Source: Spirochaetia bacterium (GTDB lineage Bacteria; Spirochaetota; Spirochaetia; Sphaerochaetales; Sphaerochaetaceae). From it: 64,000 nt of DNA. Position 1 is the stretch's first letter, and every line of letters begins with the position of its first letter. A model generated the notes under the pieces. That model was not told the origin of the DNA. It worked only from the letters and a program-made list of their open reading frames with translations, and ran no database searches. A program made the translations under genes and the position numbers. The stretch lies in contig JAKVOU010000001.1 of assembly GCA_022482625.1 (NCBI GenBank), positions 1,598,784 to 1,662,783 on the forward strand. Reading direction: 5' to 3'. This document shows positions 8,218 through 16,626 of the stretch, one piece after another.

Positions 8218-9699
8218 ATGCTCGGAAATATCGGACAAGGACTGTTGCTGCTTACTTCAGTAACAAATTTCATCTGCATCAATGTCGGGCTTTTTCTCGG
8301 CATTATCTTCGGAGCTCTGCCGGGGCTGACTGTCACACTGGCAATTGCATTGTTCCTCCCCTTTACTTTCAATCTGAATTCAGTCAGTGGCATACTCATG
8401 CTGTTGGGAATCTACTGCGGAGGAACTTACGGTGGATCGATTTCAGCTATCCTGCTGAGGACTCCAGGAACCCCTTCTGCAGCAGCTACGGCAATTGACG
8501 GCTACGAACTTGCACAGAAAGGACATCCAAAGAAAGCATTGTTGATGGCACTTACGGCTTCTGCCATTGCCGGATTGATCAGTGCCTTCATATTACTGTT
8601 TGCAGGTCCTCAGATTGCAAAAGCTACCTTGTTCTTCGGATCCGCAGAATTCGCCACATTGGCAATATTCGGCCTGTCAATCGTTGCAAGCCTTTGTTCT
8701 GAAAATCTTCCGAAAGGCTTGATTTCCGTATCATTGGGGCTGTTCGTATCAACCATCGGCATCGACTCCTTCGAAGGTACCTATAGGTTCGTCTTCGACA
8801 ACTATCATCTTTATGGCGGTATCGAGCTGATCCCAGCCCTGATCGGCCTGTTCGCCATTCCCGAAATACTGAAGAAAGGGAAGACAACAACCGAGGGAAG
8901 CAGTGGACAGCTAAAGTTGCGGAAAGATGACAGACTGTCATTGAAAGAAGTCAAAGACAACCTGAAGGTCATCGTACAATCATCATTGATAGGTACGGTA
9001 ATCGGTGCAATTCCAGGAACAGGCGGAGGTATCGCGGCTTTCATAAGCTATGATCAAGCAAAGAAATCATCTACACATCCGGAAGAATTCGGAAAAGGGT
9101 GCCTGACCGGTGTTGCTGCACCTGAAGCAGGCAACAATGGTGTCACGGGTGCAACTTTGATCCCTTTGCTTGCCTTAGGCATTCCTGGAGATGCCTCTGT
9201 TGCCGTACTCCTAGGTGCTTTCATGATGCATGGATTGATTCCTGGAGCTTCTCTTTTTACAGACTACGGGCCGATAGTATATGCCTTGATGACAGGACTC
9301 ATCGTCACGAATATCTTCATGTGGATCCAAGGACGGGTGCTGATCAAATACTTTGCGATGCTGACAGTAAAGGTACCGGAAAGGGTACTTACCCCGATAT
9401 TGCTGTTCCTGTGTGTAGCAGGTACCTATTCCCTGAACAATACGATGTATGATATCTATGTCATTGTCCTTTTCGGTGCAATTGCATACACGCTCTCCAA
9501 GTTCGGTTACAGTATCATCCCGTTGCTGCTGGGCATCATACTCGGGCCTACATTGGAACAGAACATGAGGAGGGCACTGACAATTTCAAACGGCAGCCTC
9601 TCGATTTTCGTTACCAGGCCGATCAGCGTCGGTTTCATTGTAATCACGTTCCTGTCCATCGTATTGCCACTGCTACAGAAGAAAAAACAGACAAAGTAA
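8218..9699 (+). CDS. tctA: tripartite tricarboxylate transporter large permease TctA
   Basis: A 493-residue membrane protein with about a dozen hydrophobic segments and the diagnostic TctA motifs: GIIFGALPGLTVTLAIAL near residue 30, YCGGTYGGSISAILLRTPG near residue 65, AIPGTGGGIAAFISYDQAKK near residue 265, and PEAGNNGVTGATLIPLLALG near residue 300. It forms the ion-driven channel of the transporter. Start ATG follows GAGGAGAACACT. It is the last gene of the sulfatase-tct operon and is followed by a strong hairpin. Confidence 0.95.
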   Translation: MLGNIGQGLLLLTSVTNFICINVGLFLGIIFGALPGLTVTLAIALFLPFTFNLNSVSGILMLLGIYCGGTYGGSISAILLRTPGTPSAAATAIDGYELAQKGHPKKALLMALTASAIAGLISAFILLFAGPQIAKATLFFGSAEFATLAIFGLSIVASLCSENLPKGLISVSLGLFVSTIGIDSFEGTYRFVFDNYHLYGGIELIPALIGLFAIPEILKKGKTTTEGSSGQLKLRKDDRLSLKEVKDNLKVIVQSSLIGTVIGAIPGTGGGIAAFISYDQAKKSSTHPEEFGKGCLTGVAAPEAGNNGVTGATLIPLLALGIPGDASVAVLLGAFMMHGLIPGASLFTDYGPIVYALMTGLIVTNIFMWIQGRVLIKYFAMLTVKVPERVLTPILLFLCVAGTYSLNNTMYDIYVIVLFGAIAYTLSKFGYSIIPLLLGIILGPTLEQNMRRALTISNGSLSIFVTRPISVGFIVITFLSIVLPLLQKKKQTK

Positions 9700-9732
9700 T
9701 TACTCAGTTTTTCTCTTTCAGAAATACAAGAC

Positions 9733-9768
9733 TTCCCATCACTGTCATGCAGATATCGGTGATGGGAA
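9733..9768 (+). terminator. hairpin terminator after tctA
   Basis: A perfect 10-bp stem, TTCCCATCAC (9733-9742) with GTGATGGGAA (9759-9768), starts 33 bp after the tctA stop. The following T content is modest (TGATTTGTCTTGG). Confidence 0.6.
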
Positions 9769-10109
9769 TGATTTGTCTTGGTACAGTACGTCAATATTTT
9801 CAGCCAAAGACCAGCAACGGAAACATTGACAATATCATAGAGACATATTATTATATAAGTACCTACGGGTTATCGATTGACGATGTAAAAAACTTACTGT
9901 GTGACGGAGTGCAAACCGTCCCAGAAATAAATTGCACAAATAAAGATGGTTGAACTTTCGACCATCTTTGCTTTGCAATAGCCTTGTCGGTTGCAATTAC
10001 TGTACCTGAAAGAAAATCGAAACCAAAATGAATATCAGAACCAGATAAAAGATACTTTTAAGGCCCTGCAGATATCTATTACTCTCCTTTTGATGTATCA
10101 AAAAGACAA
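9769..10109. other. non-coding gap between convergent tct and chromate genes
   Basis: No convincing gene is seen. A second hairpin, AAAGATGGT (9942-9950) with ACCATCTTT (9961-9969), may be a back-up terminator. The remainder is AT-rich. Confidence 0.5.
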
Positions 10110-10132
10110 GCCTTGCCAAACTATGACAAGGC
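10110..10132 (-). terminator. terminator of the chromate transporter operon
   Basis: On the minus strand the stem GCCTTG/CAAGGC is followed by TTGTCTTTTTGAT, a plausible intrinsic terminator about 60 bp after the stop of the second half-transporter. Confidence 0.55.
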
Positions 10133-10190
10133 CTGTTACCTATAATACAATATCTAAGAAATTCTTTTTTATATTTGTCAACTCATAGTA

Positions 10191-10748
10191 CTACAGGATT
10201 CCCAATCCCAGATAGATACCACCTCCGATGACACCGGAAAGAAGCAGCACGACAATAGGATTTGGTTTCTTCCAACGGAGAACAACCAATGTCACTGCAA
10301 AGATAGCCAAGGCAAGCGGGTTGAACTTCGACGTTCCTGTCCCAAAGACAGCCAATAGGAAAATAGTGACACCAGCAGAAGCAATCATAGCAACAACAGC
10401 CGGACGGAGGCCTGTAAGTACGCCTTGCAACAGATACATGGACTTATACTTCTTGTACAGGTAGCCAAGTACTCCTACAAAAATAATGGAAGGAATCAGA
10501 ACACCAAGTGTTGCAACTACAGCTCCAAGCAAACCGGCAAGATGTATGCCTACGAAGGTCGCACTGTTGACGGCAATGGGTCCCGGAGTCATTTCAGCAA
10601 TGGAAATCAGATCAGTGAACTGGGTAAGCGTCATCCAGTGGTTAAGAGTCACTACCTGTTCCTGAATCAACGGCAAGGCAGCGTAGCCACCACCGAAGCT
10701 CAGGGCTCCGATCTGCATGAAACAAAGGAAAAGATCAATCAGCTGCAC
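10191..10748 (-). CDS. chromate transporter, second half-size ChrA subunit
   Basis: A 185-residue half-size CHR-family membrane protein. The N-terminal motif FMQIGALSFGGGYAALPLIQ and the later AEMTPGPIAVNSATFVG define the family. A GTG start at 10748 is preferred because AGGAGG lies six bases upstream; the longer reading from TTG at 10772 lacks this. It overlaps the end of the first half by about 14 bp, so translation is likely coupled. Paired half-size proteins probably form a heterodimer equivalent to full-length ChrA. Substrates may be chromate or another oxyanion; the physiological role is uncertain. Confidence 0.9.
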   Translation of the reverse strand: MQLIDLFLCFMQIGALSFGGGYAALPLIQEQVVTLNHWMTLTQFTDLISIAEMTPGPIAVNSATFVGIHLAGLLGAVVATLGVLIPSIIFVGVLGYLYKKYKSMYLLQGVLTGLRPAVVAMIASAGVTIFLLAVFGTGTSKFNPLALAIFAVTLVVLRWKKPNPIVVLLLSGVIGGGIYLGLGIL

Positions 10749-11322
10749 CGCGTTCCTCCTTCTTCTTGCCAATGACGGCCATGATGCCTCCTACCAATGC
10801 ACAGATAGCAAGGATAAGGATGATATTCAGCTTCAACTGGTAATTTGCAAAGAAAGCCAGAATCATGACAAGGATAAAAACCAGTTTCTTCTGTTTGATG
10901 ATCTTGCCGCCGAGATCCACAACTACATCGGCGATTACCGCAGCAATGGCAGGTTGCATACCCGTCAGGAAGGCGTTGACGAACCGATTGCTCCTGAACT
11001 GTGCATAAAACATCGAAATGATGGACAGGATGATAAACGGAGGCAGGATAGTTGCCAAAATCGACACGGCAGCACCCAAGGGTCCTCCGACCTTTTCACC
11101 TACCAGCATGGCGCCGTTGACTGCTACGGCACCAGGGGATGACTGTGCAATGGCAACGAGATTCAGCATCTCATCATCATCGATCCATCCCAGCCGGTCT
11201 ACAAACTCCTGTTTCATCAATGACACGATTACATATCCACCGCCAAACGTAAAAGCAGAAAGCGTGAACATAGTGCGAAACAGAGTCAGATATTCTTTTC
11301 CGGAAATCTTTTTTTCTTCCAT
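10735..11322 (-). CDS. chromate transporter, first half-size ChrA subunit
   Basis: A 195-residue CHR-family half protein with the paired motifs FTLSAFTFGGGYVIVSLM and AIAQSSPGAVAVNGAMLVG. ATG at 11322 is preferred over an upstream TTG. No good ribosome-binding site is visible. TATAGT sits seven bases upstream with TTTACT 17 bp further, so the message could be leaderless or nearly so (inference). It diverges from a LysR-type regulator 75 bp away, which probably controls it, and precedes the second half-transporter. Confidence 0.88.
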   Translation of the reverse strand: MEEKKISGKEYLTLFRTMFTLSAFTFGGGYVIVSLMKQEFVDRLGWIDDDEMLNLVAIAQSSPGAVAVNGAMLVGEKVGGPLGAAVSILATILPPFIILSIISMFYAQFRSNRFVNAFLTGMQPAIAAVIADVVVDLGGKIIKQKKLVFILVMILAFFANYQLKLNIILILAICALVGGIMAVIGKKKEERGAAD

Positions 11323-11397
11323 ACCATGACTATACTGTTTTTTCAATCAATAGTAAAATACAATATGTTAATAATACATATAAGGATTTGATTATAT

Positions 11398-12279
11398 ATG
11401 GAGCTGAGACATTTCAGGATATTCATCACTGTATGCGATACAGGAAGTACTGTTGAAGCGGCAAAGGTCCTAAGCATTGCCCAACCTACAGTCAGCCTTG
11501 CAATCAAGGAATTGGAGCAGCAGTATCACATCCAGCTGTTTGACCGGATATCCAGGCACTTGATCCTGACGGATGCAGGGAAACACTTCCTGGCTGCCGC
11601 AAACCAGATACTTGAAGATATGGACAAGCTGGAAACACAGATGCAGGGATATGAAAACATGAAAGAGTTGAAAATAGGCGCTTCCATGACCATTGCATCG
11701 ACAATGTTGCCCAACATCCTGCTCAATTTCAAAAAACAATATCCAAGCACGCATCTCGTCGTAAAAATCAAAGACTCAAATTCCCTGGCAGATATGGTAC
11801 AATCCCTCAAACTCGACCTGGCTCTGATAGAAAACACAGTCTTCAACAGCTGTCTTGAAACACAACTGTTCTGCAAAGACAAGTTAATTTTCTGCTGTGC
11901 GAAAGGCAATCCGCTATGCCAGAGAAAAAAGATCAGCCTGCATGATATCTGCAGGCAACATCTGCTCCTCAGGGAACAAGGCAGTGCCTCCAGGACTTTG
12001 ATCGATTCATTGTTCAAGGCAAAAGGTTATGAAATGAAAGTCGATATCGAAAGTACCGATTTTGTTTCACTGCTTCCATTGGTAAGGAACAATCTGGGCA
12101 TTTCCATTGTACCGCAGGCCTTGGTCGAACATGACAACAGGCTACAGATACTCCATGTCGAAGGTGCAGACTTCCAACGTGCTTACGCAATCATCAGGCA
12201 CAAGGACAAGACATTGGGAACCCTGGCACATTCTTTCATCAACCTATGCATGGAAGAAGGCAAACAGGGACTTTTCTGA
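11398..12279 (+). CDS. LysR-family transcriptional regulator
   Basis: A 293-residue LysR regulator. The N-terminal winged helix-turn-helix MELRHFRIFITVCDTGSTVE followed by AQPTVSLAIKELEQ and LFDRISRHLILTDAG is typical, and the C-terminal half is a periplasmic-binding-like effector domain (LKIGASMTIASTMLPNIL). AAGGA lies about 10 bases before the ATG. It is transcribed divergently from the paired chromate transporter genes, the usual arrangement for a LysR activator and its target. The effector is unknown. Confidence 0.93.
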   Translation: MELRHFRIFITVCDTGSTVEAAKVLSIAQPTVSLAIKELEQQYHIQLFDRISRHLILTDAGKHFLAAANQILEDMDKLETQMQGYENMKELKIGASMTIASTMLPNILLNFKKQYPSTHLVVKIKDSNSLADMVQSLKLDLALIENTVFNSCLETQLFCKDKLIFCCAKGNPLCQRKKISLHDICRQHLLLREQGSASRTLIDSLFKAKGYEMKVDIESTDFVSLLPLVRNNLGISIVPQALVEHDNRLQILHVEGADFQRAYAIIRHKDKTLGTLAHSFINLCMEEGKQGLF

Positions 12280-12283
12280 GAAT

Positions 12284-13615
12284 TCAATCCTTTGGCTTCC
12301 ACCAATCGGATTTCCACCACTCGACACGGCGAAGAGAAAGATCAAGGCCTTCGCGGAATTTCCCTGCCTTCTCATAAAAGACTTTCATCTCAACTACATA
12401 GCGATTCCTGACTTTTTCCAATTTGTCTATCATCTGCACGCGACTGAGTATCCGTCCAGGAACGACAGCAGGAACAAGGGACCTGGAATATACATCCACC
12501 ACATGGCGTGCAAACTGCAGATATCCATAGTTCTCCTTCATCCTTTGCCTTGCGTTATCTCCTAGCTGGGACCTAAGTCCGTCATCGGTAACCAACTGCT
12601 GAAGATGAGAAGAAAAATCATCAAATCCATCAAATTGATAACCGTCAGTACCATCTATGATGACACCATCCAGACACGGATCCTTCTTACAGAGCGCAGG
12701 CAACCCACTGGCAAGGGCTTCCACATATGTCAATCCCTGGGTCTCACTGGTAGAAGCACTGACAAAGATATCGCCCAAGGTATAGTATGCTGCAACTTCT
12801 TCGGGTCTGATCATTCCTGTGAAAATGACATTGGAATCCAACCCCAGTGCATGTGCCTGGGTTGCCAAGGTATCCTTATAGGGACCATCCCCTACAATGA
12901 CAAATCTCAGGGATGTCATGTCCATCTTTGCCAGATAATCCAGCAACCTGTCAATATGCTTTTCCTGTGCAACACGCCCGACATAGAGAAGTACTTTGGC
13001 ATCAGCCGGTATAGACAGTCTGGACCGAAGTTCCATACGTATCTCTTCTCTGTCAGTTGCAAAAAAACGTTCCAGATCCAAGCCTGTCGGTATGACTTCA
13101 ATCGGTTGCTTTACATTATATCCCTGCAGCATCAGCTTGACTTTTTCTGTCGGAACAATCACATAACGGGTCTGTAGGAGTATCTGTCTTGAAAACAAAG
13201 CAATGACATTGTGCCCAAGATATTCAAGAAACGGAAAATACTGGATATAATCCTCATAACTGGTATGGTAGGTATGGACAATCGGCGCCTTGGTCTTTTC
13301 TGCTATTCTCAGTGCAATCTGGAACGTGCTGAACTCACATTGAGAATGGATGATATCAGGTTTCCACGCTATCAGCGGCTGCAGGTCAACACCCGTCATT
13401 GGTTTTATGATACTGGCCCCAGGATAAATATAGTCTGCCCTGATTGCTCCGCAGTAAGTAACATCGCCTTCTACATGAAAATGCGTGGTCCGGGATAACG
13501 TCAATACCTTTACCTCATGTCCAAGTTCCCTAAGACCCTTCTCAAGGTTCAATACGGAAGTCACTACTCCGTTGACCTGAGGTTTGTACCAATCAGAAGT
13601 TATCAATATCTTCAC
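12284..13615 (-). CDS. GT4 glycosyltransferase, glycolipid type
   Basis: A 443-residue GT-B fold glycosyltransferase of family GT4. The N-terminal acceptor domain reads ITSDWYKPQVNGVVTSVLNL and the C-terminal nucleotide-sugar domain carries LLYVGRVAQEKHIDRLLDYL and ASTSETQGLTYVEALASGLP with its E-x7-E motif. The nearest relatives by motif are diacylglycerol glucosyltransferases and mannosyltransferases that glycosylate membrane lipids; the exact donor and acceptor are not assignable. Translation appears to start at a GTG with AAGGA upstream. It converges on the LysR gene with only 4 bp between the stops. A tail of about 60 residues after the GT domain is basic and aromatic, perhaps for membrane association. 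Confidence 0.88.
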   Translation of the reverse strand: MKILITSDWYKPQVNGVVTSVLNLEKGLRELGHEVKVLTLSRTTHFHVEGDVTYCGAIRADYIYPGASIIKPMTGVDLQPLIAWKPDIIHSQCEFSTFQIALRIAEKTKAPIVHTYHTSYEDYIQYFPFLEYLGHNVIALFSRQILLQTRYVIVPTEKVKLMLQGYNVKQPIEVIPTGLDLERFFATDREEIRMELRSRLSIPADAKVLLYVGRVAQEKHIDRLLDYLAKMDMTSLRFVIVGDGPYKDTLATQAHALGLDSNVIFTGMIRPEEVAAYYTLGDIFVSASTSETQGLTYVEALASGLPALCKKDPCLDGVIIDGTDGYQFDGFDDFSSHLQQLVTDDGLRSQLGDNARQRMKENYGYLQFARHVVDVYSRSLVPAVVPGRILSRVQMIDKLEKVRNRYVVEMKVFYEKAGKFREGLDLSLRRVEWWKSDWWKPKD

Positions 13616-13775
13616 AGTTGCTTTCCTTCTTTCCTTTCAGTGGTTGCAGTATAATTGAAATACTGTTGACCAGCAAATAAAAAACAATGCCTACAAATGC
13701 TTTCTGCTACATTTCATCAAATACAAACACAAAAAACATCATAGTAGCACAGACTTTCAGCCATTATACACATTT

Positions 13776-14672
13776 TCAAAGACGAAAGCTGGATGGCAAG
13801 CGCATTTTTACAGATGGGATGCTGACTACCTGGGAAGCCATGACAGCCAGGAATACCAAGCTGCAGCCCAGGATATCCCTTCCTGAAAGCTGCTGATGCA
13901 AGACAAAAAATCCTGCCAAAAGTGCAAATACAGATTCCAAGCTCATCAGCAAGGAAGCAACTTCTTCTTCCACACCTTTCTGTCCTATTACCTGGAACGT
14001 CATGCCTATGCCACTTGAACAGATACCGGCATACAGCAAAGGTATTGCACCTTGTCTGACCATTTGCAAAGTAGGATGTTCGAATGGCATGCCGACCAGA
14101 CTGAAAACAGCAGAAAAAAGAAATTCAATGAAAGCAAGGGCAAGTACATCGTATTCCCTGGAATATTTGCCTACCAGCAAAATTTGGAGCGTAAAGAACA
14201 AAGCTCCGGCCAATTCAATGAAATCTCCTCCTGAAAGGGTAAAATCACTATCAATACAAAGGAAATACATGCCAGCCAGCGCAACAAAGACAAAGACATA
14301 AAAAATCCGAGGGACTATCTTTGATAGGAACAGTACACCGAACAATGGAACAAAAACAATATAAAGCGTCGTAATAAAACCAGCTTTCCCGACTGTCGTA
14401 AAAAGCAATCCATAAGTCTGCAATACATAACCGGCACAAAGACAGGAACCAAGTTGAAAGCCGACCTTTACAACTGAAGCAAGGCTATGGTGGTGCAGTT
14501 TCTTCCTATTGAAGTATAAGAAAGGCAACAGTACCAAGGCAGCCAGCAAATTCCTATAAAAGGTAAAAATAAAAGGCCCCATGCTGTTCATTCCAACATT
14601 CTGGGCAACCATACCAAGTCCCCAGATCATGGCAGCACCTACCAGCAACAAAGATTAAAAGACTTTCTGCAT
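13776..14672 (-). pseudogene. EamA/DMT-family transporter with a stop at codon 6
   Basis: A drug/metabolite exporter with ten hydrophobic segments and EamA motifs (LLVGAAMIWGLGMVAQ, ALVLLPFL). The natural start appears to be ATG at 14672, preceded by AGGAGG at an ideal five-base spacing, but the reading is Met-Gln-Lys-Val-Phe-stop, with TAA at 14655-14657 and the transporter frame continuing straight after it. A TTG at 14651 could allow re-initiation and give 291 residues, otherwise intact to the C-terminus. So the gene is either newly inactivated, expressed weakly by re-initiation, or affected by one sequencing error. The substrate is unknown. Confidence 0.8.
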
Positions 14673-14747
14673 CGGCACCTCCTCACGTCGGAGGCATCCT
14701 AGCACTCCCATAACCTTTTGGCAACAAGAGGAAGAAAATTGTAAATC

Positions 14748-15200
14748 TCAGGAAATTTTCATCCATCCCATTGCGTTTGAAACAATTACCTTGTTCCTAT
14801 AGACAAGGTCTTCCCTGACAGCAAAACCAAGATGCTGCCAAAAGGCATTGCCTCCGACATTATCCTTGAATACGACAAATGAAACCTTTGCTATGTCTTC
14901 CTTTTGCAATGCAGCGATGGCAAGATTGACCAACTGCGTTCCGATACCGCACCTTTGCTTTTCCGACAAGACGGCAAGATGGTAAATATGACCCCTACGC
15001 CCATCATGTCCACACAGAATGCTTCCTGCAACTTCAGTATCTGCTACTGCTACAAAACAAGTCTTCGGGTTACGCAGCAGGAAACGGGAAAATCCCTCAA
15101 AGCTGTCATCAACAGCATTGAGTCCCATACCCTTTGTCCGCATCCATAGTCCACGTACCTGACCATAGTCAGAGATTGTCATTTCTCTATATGCCAGCAT
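14748..15200 (-). CDS. GNAT-family N-acetyltransferase
   Basis: A 150-residue single-domain acetyltransferase. The acetyl-CoA motif A is visible as LAVLSEKQRCGIGTQLVNLA (Q/R-x-x-G-x-G/A type), with FWQHLGFAVRED as the C-terminal motif B. The start follows the pattern MLAYREMTISDYGQVRGLW common to the family. It lies directly after another GNAT gene on the same strand with a 21-bp gap. The acceptor is unknown. Confidence 0.85.
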   Translation of the reverse strand: MLAYREMTISDYGQVRGLWMRTKGMGLNAVDDSFEGFSRFLLRNPKTCFVAVADTEVAGSILCGHDGRRGHIYHLAVLSEKQRCGIGTQLVNLAIAALQKEDIAKVSFVVFKDNVGGNAFWQHLGFAVREDLVYRNKVIVSNAMGWMKIS

Positions 15201-15221
15201 GATATCAGCATATGCTCCTTT

Positions 15222-15683
15222 TCATCTTTTCTGTCTATGGGACTTAGGTTTCTTATACAACTGCAGATATGCAACTTTCGTGAAACCAAGTTTCTGGTAC
15301 AGATGTAAAGCTGTCTTATTTGATTTTTCAACTTCAAGACGCATCAATACGACTTTATCATGATAGGTACTTTCAAGAAAAGTCAGAAACTCTGCGCCAA
15401 GTCCCTGACCTTGGAATTCTGGAAGTATATAGACTTCTTCGATTAAGAGCACAAGGCCACCTGCTTCGTTTGAATAGGTAAATGACAGAAGTACGTAGCC
15501 TATGGTTTTCCCTGCATCCTCGAATATATAGCCCTCGACATAGGGACTGTCTGCAATAATATGTTTAAATGTAGTTTGGAAATGCTCTTCTGGAATCGTA
15601 TGCAGAACAGCATCTGAACGATAAAATGCCTTTGACATTGCAAGATAAGCATCCCTATCTTGCAAGCCTATTTTCCGTATCAT
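15222..15683 (-). CDS. GNAT-family N-acetyltransferase
   Basis: A 153-residue GNAT protein. EEVYILPEFQGQGLGAEFLT supplies the acetyl-CoA binding loop and ALHLYQKLGFTKVAYLQLYK the conserved end, close to the RimI-like layout. ATG at 15683 is preceded by AAGGAG at a suitable distance. It is probably co-transcribed with the following GNAT gene. The substrate cannot be named. Confidence 0.87.
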   Translation of the reverse strand: MIRKIGLQDRDAYLAMSKAFYRSDAVLHTIPEEHFQTTFKHIIADSPYVEGYIFEDAGKTIGYVLLSFTYSNEAGGLVLLIEEVYILPEFQGQGLGAEFLTFLESTYHDKVVLMRLEVEKSNKTALHLYQKLGFTKVAYLQLYKKPKSHRQKR

Positions 15684-15825
15684 GATTACTCCTTGACTTG
15701 ATTGGTTTCATGTTACCATACAAACGCCTCCTGTCAAGCGACAGACAATACGACAAAGTACGGCCTACCAGACTGTACAAACACATCTGATGACTATATG
15801 CTTCCCATATAAGGAGAAATCAGCA

Positions 15826-16572
15826 ATGAAATTGGTATTGCTCAGACATGGAGAAAGTATTTGGAACCAAGAGAACCGTTTTACAGGCTGGACAGACGTC
15901 GATCTTTCTGAGACAGGGAAAAAAGAAGCAACCGCCGGCGGTATGGCACTGAAAGATGAAGGTTATGATTTTGACCTCTGTTATACATCTTACCTGAAAA
16001 GAGCAATCCACACATTGGATATTGTATTGGATGCCCTTGACCGCAGCTGGCTTCCTGTCATAAAAACATGGAAGCTGAATGAACGCCACTATGGGGCACT
16101 GCAAGGTCTCAACAAGTCTGATACTGCTGCAAAGTATGGAGAAGACCAAGTACATATCTGGCGCCGTTCCTTCGATGTCCGGCCTCCGATGCTCTCTGAA
16201 ACTGACGAAAGGAATCCAGCACGGCAACCGCAGTACAGAAACATAGAAAAAGCTCAGCTTCCACTGGCTGAAAGCCTCAAGGATACCATAGCAAGGACTG
16301 TGCCTTATTTCGAAGAAGAAATCAAGCCGAAGATGCTTTCCGGCAAACGGATACTGATTGCCGCCCACGGCAATTCGCTCAGAGCCTTGGTCATGTACTT
16401 TGAGCATCTGGATAACAAGGCGATCATGGATGTCAACATTCCGACAGGTATTCCTCTTGTATATGAATTCGATGAAAATCTTTCAATCATAGGCAAGGAA
16501 TATCTAGGAGACCCGAAAACCATTGCTGCAAAAATGAAAAAGGTCAGCAACCAAGGAAAAGCCAGCCACTGA
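15826..16572 (+). CDS. gpmA: 2,3-bisphosphoglycerate-dependent phosphoglycerate mutase
   Basis: A 248-residue glycolytic mutase interconverting 3- and 2-phosphoglycerate. Active-site motifs are [20 protein letters not shown] with the phosphorylated His near residue 8, [16 protein letters not shown], and [13 protein letters not shown] with the second His. The start at 15826 is chosen because AAGGAG precedes it and because the longer reading adds 12 residues not found in the family. The length is normal for dimeric GpmA. It stands alone; enolase, the next step, is at 48598. Confidence 0.95.
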   Translation: MKLVLLRHGESIWNQENRFTGWTDVDLSETGKKEATAGGMALKDEGYDFDLCYTSYLKRAIHTLDIVLDALDRSWLPVIKTWKLNERHYGALQGLNKSDTAAKYGEDQVHIWRRSFDVRPPMLSETDERNPARQPQYRNIEKAQLPLAESLKDTIARTVPYFEEEIKPKMLSGKRILIAAHGNSLRALVMYFEHLDNKAIMDVNIPTGIPLVYEFDENLSIIGKEYLGDPKTIAAKMKKVSNQGKASH

Positions 16573-16626
16573 TATAGTTTCCTGAAAATTGATATACATA
16601 GTCAGAAAGAATCTGCAGACAACTCC

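Noticed and set aside
9747-9953. A short plus-strand gene after tctA
   Set aside because: It begins inside the terminator hairpin, has no ribosome-binding site and no recognisable protein features.
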